Both the position numbers and the translations under genes were made by a program. From Macrostomum hystrix (lineage: Eukaryota > Platyhelminthes > Macrostomidae): a DNA stretch of 64,000 nucleotides. The notes beneath the pieces were generated by a model, which saw only the letters and a list, made by a program, of their open reading frames with translations, made no database searches and was not told the origin of the DNA. This document shows positions 62,901 to 64,000 of this stretch, piece after piece. Every line of letters begins with the position of its first letter. Within the stretch, counting starts at the first letter, position 1. The stretch lies in the NCBI GenBank assembly GCA_950097015.1, contig CATNEN010000009.1, positions 312,501 to 376,500 on the forward strand, given 5' to 3'.

Positions 62901-64000
62901 TAAGTGAATTAAAAACTCAATTGTGTCATCGAGATTATATCAAGCTTCATCCAATTCCGATTTCATGAGTAGATGGGGCAGTCTTCTTGTTCCTACGTTG
63001 TAGATTCCCCGAGCAGCAATTTGGCACTTAAAGCAGTCACCAGCTTGCCTGCATGTTAACTACTCGTAATTTGCTCCAGAATGCAGAGCAGCTCAGTGGA
63101 AACAAGCAACTCTCAGTCCGGATGCACAGAAAACCTCATTTGAGCGAAACTTTCTTGTGACAAGCACGAAACCCGGTGGATAATTTGTGGGGCCAGGCTC
63201 TCTGATAAATTGCAAATGAAGCTTCGCGGGAGGCAACGCACTGCATATCAAATGACCTGCCCATCAAAGCAACGTAGAATTGCACTCAAGCAACTGGCCC
63301 CTGTCACTCAAAACAAGCTCGAATTGATTCGCAAGCCACTACCGCAACAGCACTGCGACCGCAATACTGAAACAGCATACAAAGTGCTGTGCTGCACCTA
63401 TTCAAGTAAACTGCTCCGACTTAAGAGACACGGCAGGCAGACAGACGGACATGAGTAGGCAGACAGGAGCAGGAAGACAGGGGCAGGCAAGCAGACAGGC
63501 AGACGGACATGAGTAGGCAGACAGGGGCAGGCAGACAGGGGCAGGCAGACATGGGCAGTCAGACAGGGGCAGGCAGACATGGGCAGTCAGACAGGGGCAG
63601 GCAGACATGGGCAGTCAGACAGGGGCGGGCAGACAGGGGCAGTCAGACAGGGGCAGTCAGACAGGGGCAGGCAGACAGGCAGGCAGACATGGGCAGGCAG
63701 ATAGGGGCAGTCAGACAGGGGCAGGCAGACAGGCAGGCAGACAGGGGCAGGCAGACAGGGGCAGGCAGACAGGGCAGGCAGACAGGACAGGCAGACAGGT
63801 TCTTCAAACCGGACAGACCTGGACAAACTTCTGGCACTGCCGCCTTCCCAGTCGGTTCTGACAGTCGCCGATGCACTGCGAGCAGTTCTGCAGATGGCAG
63901 GCGTTGGGCAATGGTTTGGGTGGCGGTGCCTTGCCGGTGGGGTCTGGCTCCGGCTTCTCCAGTGCGTAGACATTGTCACATGGTGAGAATGTTGTTTGCC
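56381..64000 (-). CDS. INSR: Insulin/IGF receptor-like tyrosine kinase (3' part)
   Basis: A transmembrane receptor of the insulin pathway. Seven exons in compatible phase run right to left: from beyond 64000 to 63819, 62116-61581, 59880-59463, 58664-58338, 58145-57549, 57455-57146 and 56985-56381. The protein shows a cysteine-rich stretch, fibronectin III domains (DLRPASRYALFV; DWKPPLVPNGRVTHYLL), the insert domain with CRRHCQC and an alpha-CT-like helix (YFEDTLLRIMF), a basic cleavage region (SSRLGRRN), a last FnIII domain, a membrane helix (GVLLIAMLLLGALVAVIGWL), a juxtamembrane NPDY, PDEWEVPRDQV, and a complete kinase domain (GTGSFG, VAVK, HRDLAARN, DFG, activation loop DVYYSDYYKK, MAPES). 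The L1, CR and L2 domains lie off the window. The activation-loop YxxxYY and NPxY are insulin-receptor hallmarks, so the family call is firm. Introns in the ectodomain are full of minisatellites; kinase introns are short. Confidence 0.93.
57146..57455 (-). CDS. INSR: Receptor exon, kinase core
   Basis: Starts EATHMKKFRQCAHVVRLIG after ttctcgcag. It carries the hinge LVLMELMDNGDLK and the catalytic loop YIHRDLAARNCM. Ends phase 1 inside the DFG aspartate codon. Confidence 0.93.
57549..58145 (-). CDS. INSR: Receptor exon, membrane segment to kinase N-lobe
   Basis: Starts with an inserted EPQQQQRESF segment in FnIII-3, then GDYLVRVRAVSLFQPGDWS, the membrane helix, NPDYWSYTYEPDEWEV, the glycine loop GTGSFGRVYRG, VAVKSVNDKA with the ATP-binding lysine, and RERHEFLQ. 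Ends phase 0 at CAG|gttctg, an atypical but usable donor. Confidence 0.92.
58338..58664 (-). CDS. INSR: Receptor exon, FnIII-3 first half
   Basis: 109 codons starting LVACLDEF after gaattccag. It includes ADFQLLWRQPASPNGAVIYY and YEVEYKTES, matching the FnIII strand with W-x-x-P-x-x-P-N-G. Phase 0 at both ends. Confidence 0.88.
58696..59440. repeat. 24/19-bp minisatellite in receptor intron
   Basis: Built from cactcagttgccagtctgac plus acag (24 bp) and a shorter cactcagttcctgacgcag (19 bp) form, interleaved. The minus-strand open frame across it (repeating SAVSDWQL) is a readthrough artefact. Confidence 0.95.
59463..59880 (-). CDS. INSR: Receptor exon, cleavage region and FnIII
   Basis: Starts PESDSMRMLHGNFSRRF, then SSRLGRRNASS, a basic stretch where the proreceptor is cut in this family. 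A Ser/Ala/Lys-rich linker follows, then HYTVTNLKRFTSYELM of the last FnIII pair. The donor is ATG|gtgcgt; joining to the next exon reproduces the vertebrate spacing from Tyr to Ala-Cys exactly. Confidence 0.85.
59960..60355. repeat. 20-bp minisatellite containing TTAGGG
   Basis: The unit is ggattagggtgaatggacgc, about 19 copies, in the receptor intron between 61580 and 59881. Each unit holds one TTAGGG, the animal telomere hexamer, but spaced rather than contiguous. Confidence 0.95.
60356..60950. other. Unique intron sequence of receptor gene
   Basis: Lies inside the 1.7-kb intron 61580-59881. A short ttaattagttaattagg run at about 60392-60420. No exon seen. Confidence 0.5.
60955..61560. repeat. 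12/24-bp CA-rich minisatellite in receptor intron
   Basis: Units of agaccacagccc (12 bp) and agaccagcccaaagcccaca with gccc (24 bp). The plus strand is almost free of T. The transcribed-sense (minus) strand is G/T-rich with many GGG runs. Long frames on both strands are artefacts of the 12-bp periodicity. Confidence 0.95.
61581..62116 (-). CDS. INSR: Receptor exon, FnIII-1 end, FnIII-2 and insert
   Basis: Starts DLRPASRYALFV after cgcccgcag. GSKSRIIYVETLPTQPTPP and the following FnIII strands align closely with insulin receptor. It then has CRRHCQC (the insert-domain cysteines that link alpha chains in vertebrates) and the alpha-CT-like YFEDTLLRIMFRR. Ends phase 2 at AAGGAG|gtgggt. Confidence 0.9.
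62131..62845. repeat. 36-bp minisatellite in receptor intron
   Basis: The unit is gagcactggcttactgctca followed by tccgatactgctcatc, about 19 copies, with a few gctcatccaggt insertions. It begins about 15 bp upstream (in receptor sense) of the acceptor for the exon at 62116. The period is 12 codons, so all plus frames stay open. Confidence 0.95.
62846..63430. other. Unique intron sequence of receptor gene
   Basis: No exon with usable splice signals seen on the minus strand; a small exon here cannot be excluded. Confidence 0.4.
63435..63803. repeat. 14-bp G-rich minisatellite in receptor intron
   Basis: Units of caggcagacaggggcaggca type with period mostly 14 and some 7-bp and 4-bp variants. 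It ends about 15 bp from the donor at 63818. The plus strand has a GGGG run in most units. Confidence 0.93.
63819..64000 (-). CDS. INSR: Receptor exon, cysteine-rich ectodomain (partial)
   Basis: Open to the window edge. It ends phase 0 at CAG|gtctgt. It encodes FSPCDNVYALEKPEPDP, a Pro-rich stretch, then CHLQNCSQCIGDCQNR. Position suggests the end of the first FnIII domain, where vertebrate receptors have a cysteine-containing loop, here enlarged. Direct joining to the next exon is inferred from matching phase. Confidence 0.6.

Overview
The window is animal nuclear DNA: spliced genes with GT-AG introns, GC-rich exons, AT-rich intergenic DNA, and a very heavy load of minisatellites. The compact genes and repeat-filled introns suit an invertebrate. 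A free-living flatworm such as Macrostomum is a reasonable guess, but nothing in the sequence proves it. I reconstructed five genes by joining exons in compatible splice phase and comparing the products with protein families I know. Three are recognisable orthologues and two are unrecognised secreted or membrane proteins.

Layout. 1-5.1 kb: minisatellites (17-bp, 14-bp and a 2.3-kb 10/20-bp array) with no supported gene. 5.1-7.8 kb: a 99-bp repeat carrying TATA-like boxes, then a small plus-strand secreted-protein gene, then 42-bp and 45-bp arrays. 8.1-11.1 kb: 31-bp and 25-bp arrays. 11.1-13.2 kb: a minus-strand three-exon gene for a single-pass membrane protein with Ig-like domains; a 27-bp array fills its first intron. 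14.6-45.9 kb: six head-to-tail copies of a 4.8-6.0 kb non-autonomous Helitron-like element. Each copy starts with TC, carries a 23-bp and an 18-bp satellite array, and ends in a GC hairpin plus CTAG. 47.6-50.1 kb: GID8 (LisH/CTLH subunit of the CTLH/GID ubiquitin ligase), plus strand. 50.6-55.2 kb: a SYNCRIP/hnRNP R-family gene (acidic N-terminal domain plus three RRMs), plus strand. 56.4-64.0 kb: the 3' part of an insulin/IGF-receptor-like tyrosine kinase gene, minus strand, running off the window.

The genes do not form a pathway or operon; they are unrelated neighbours. The common theme is that almost every larger intron and intergenic gap is occupied by its own minisatellite. In two introns the repeat unit includes a copy of the adjoining splice site. 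Many long open frames in the window are artefacts of repeats with periods divisible by three. The most unusual structure is the 31-kb Helitron-like concatemer.
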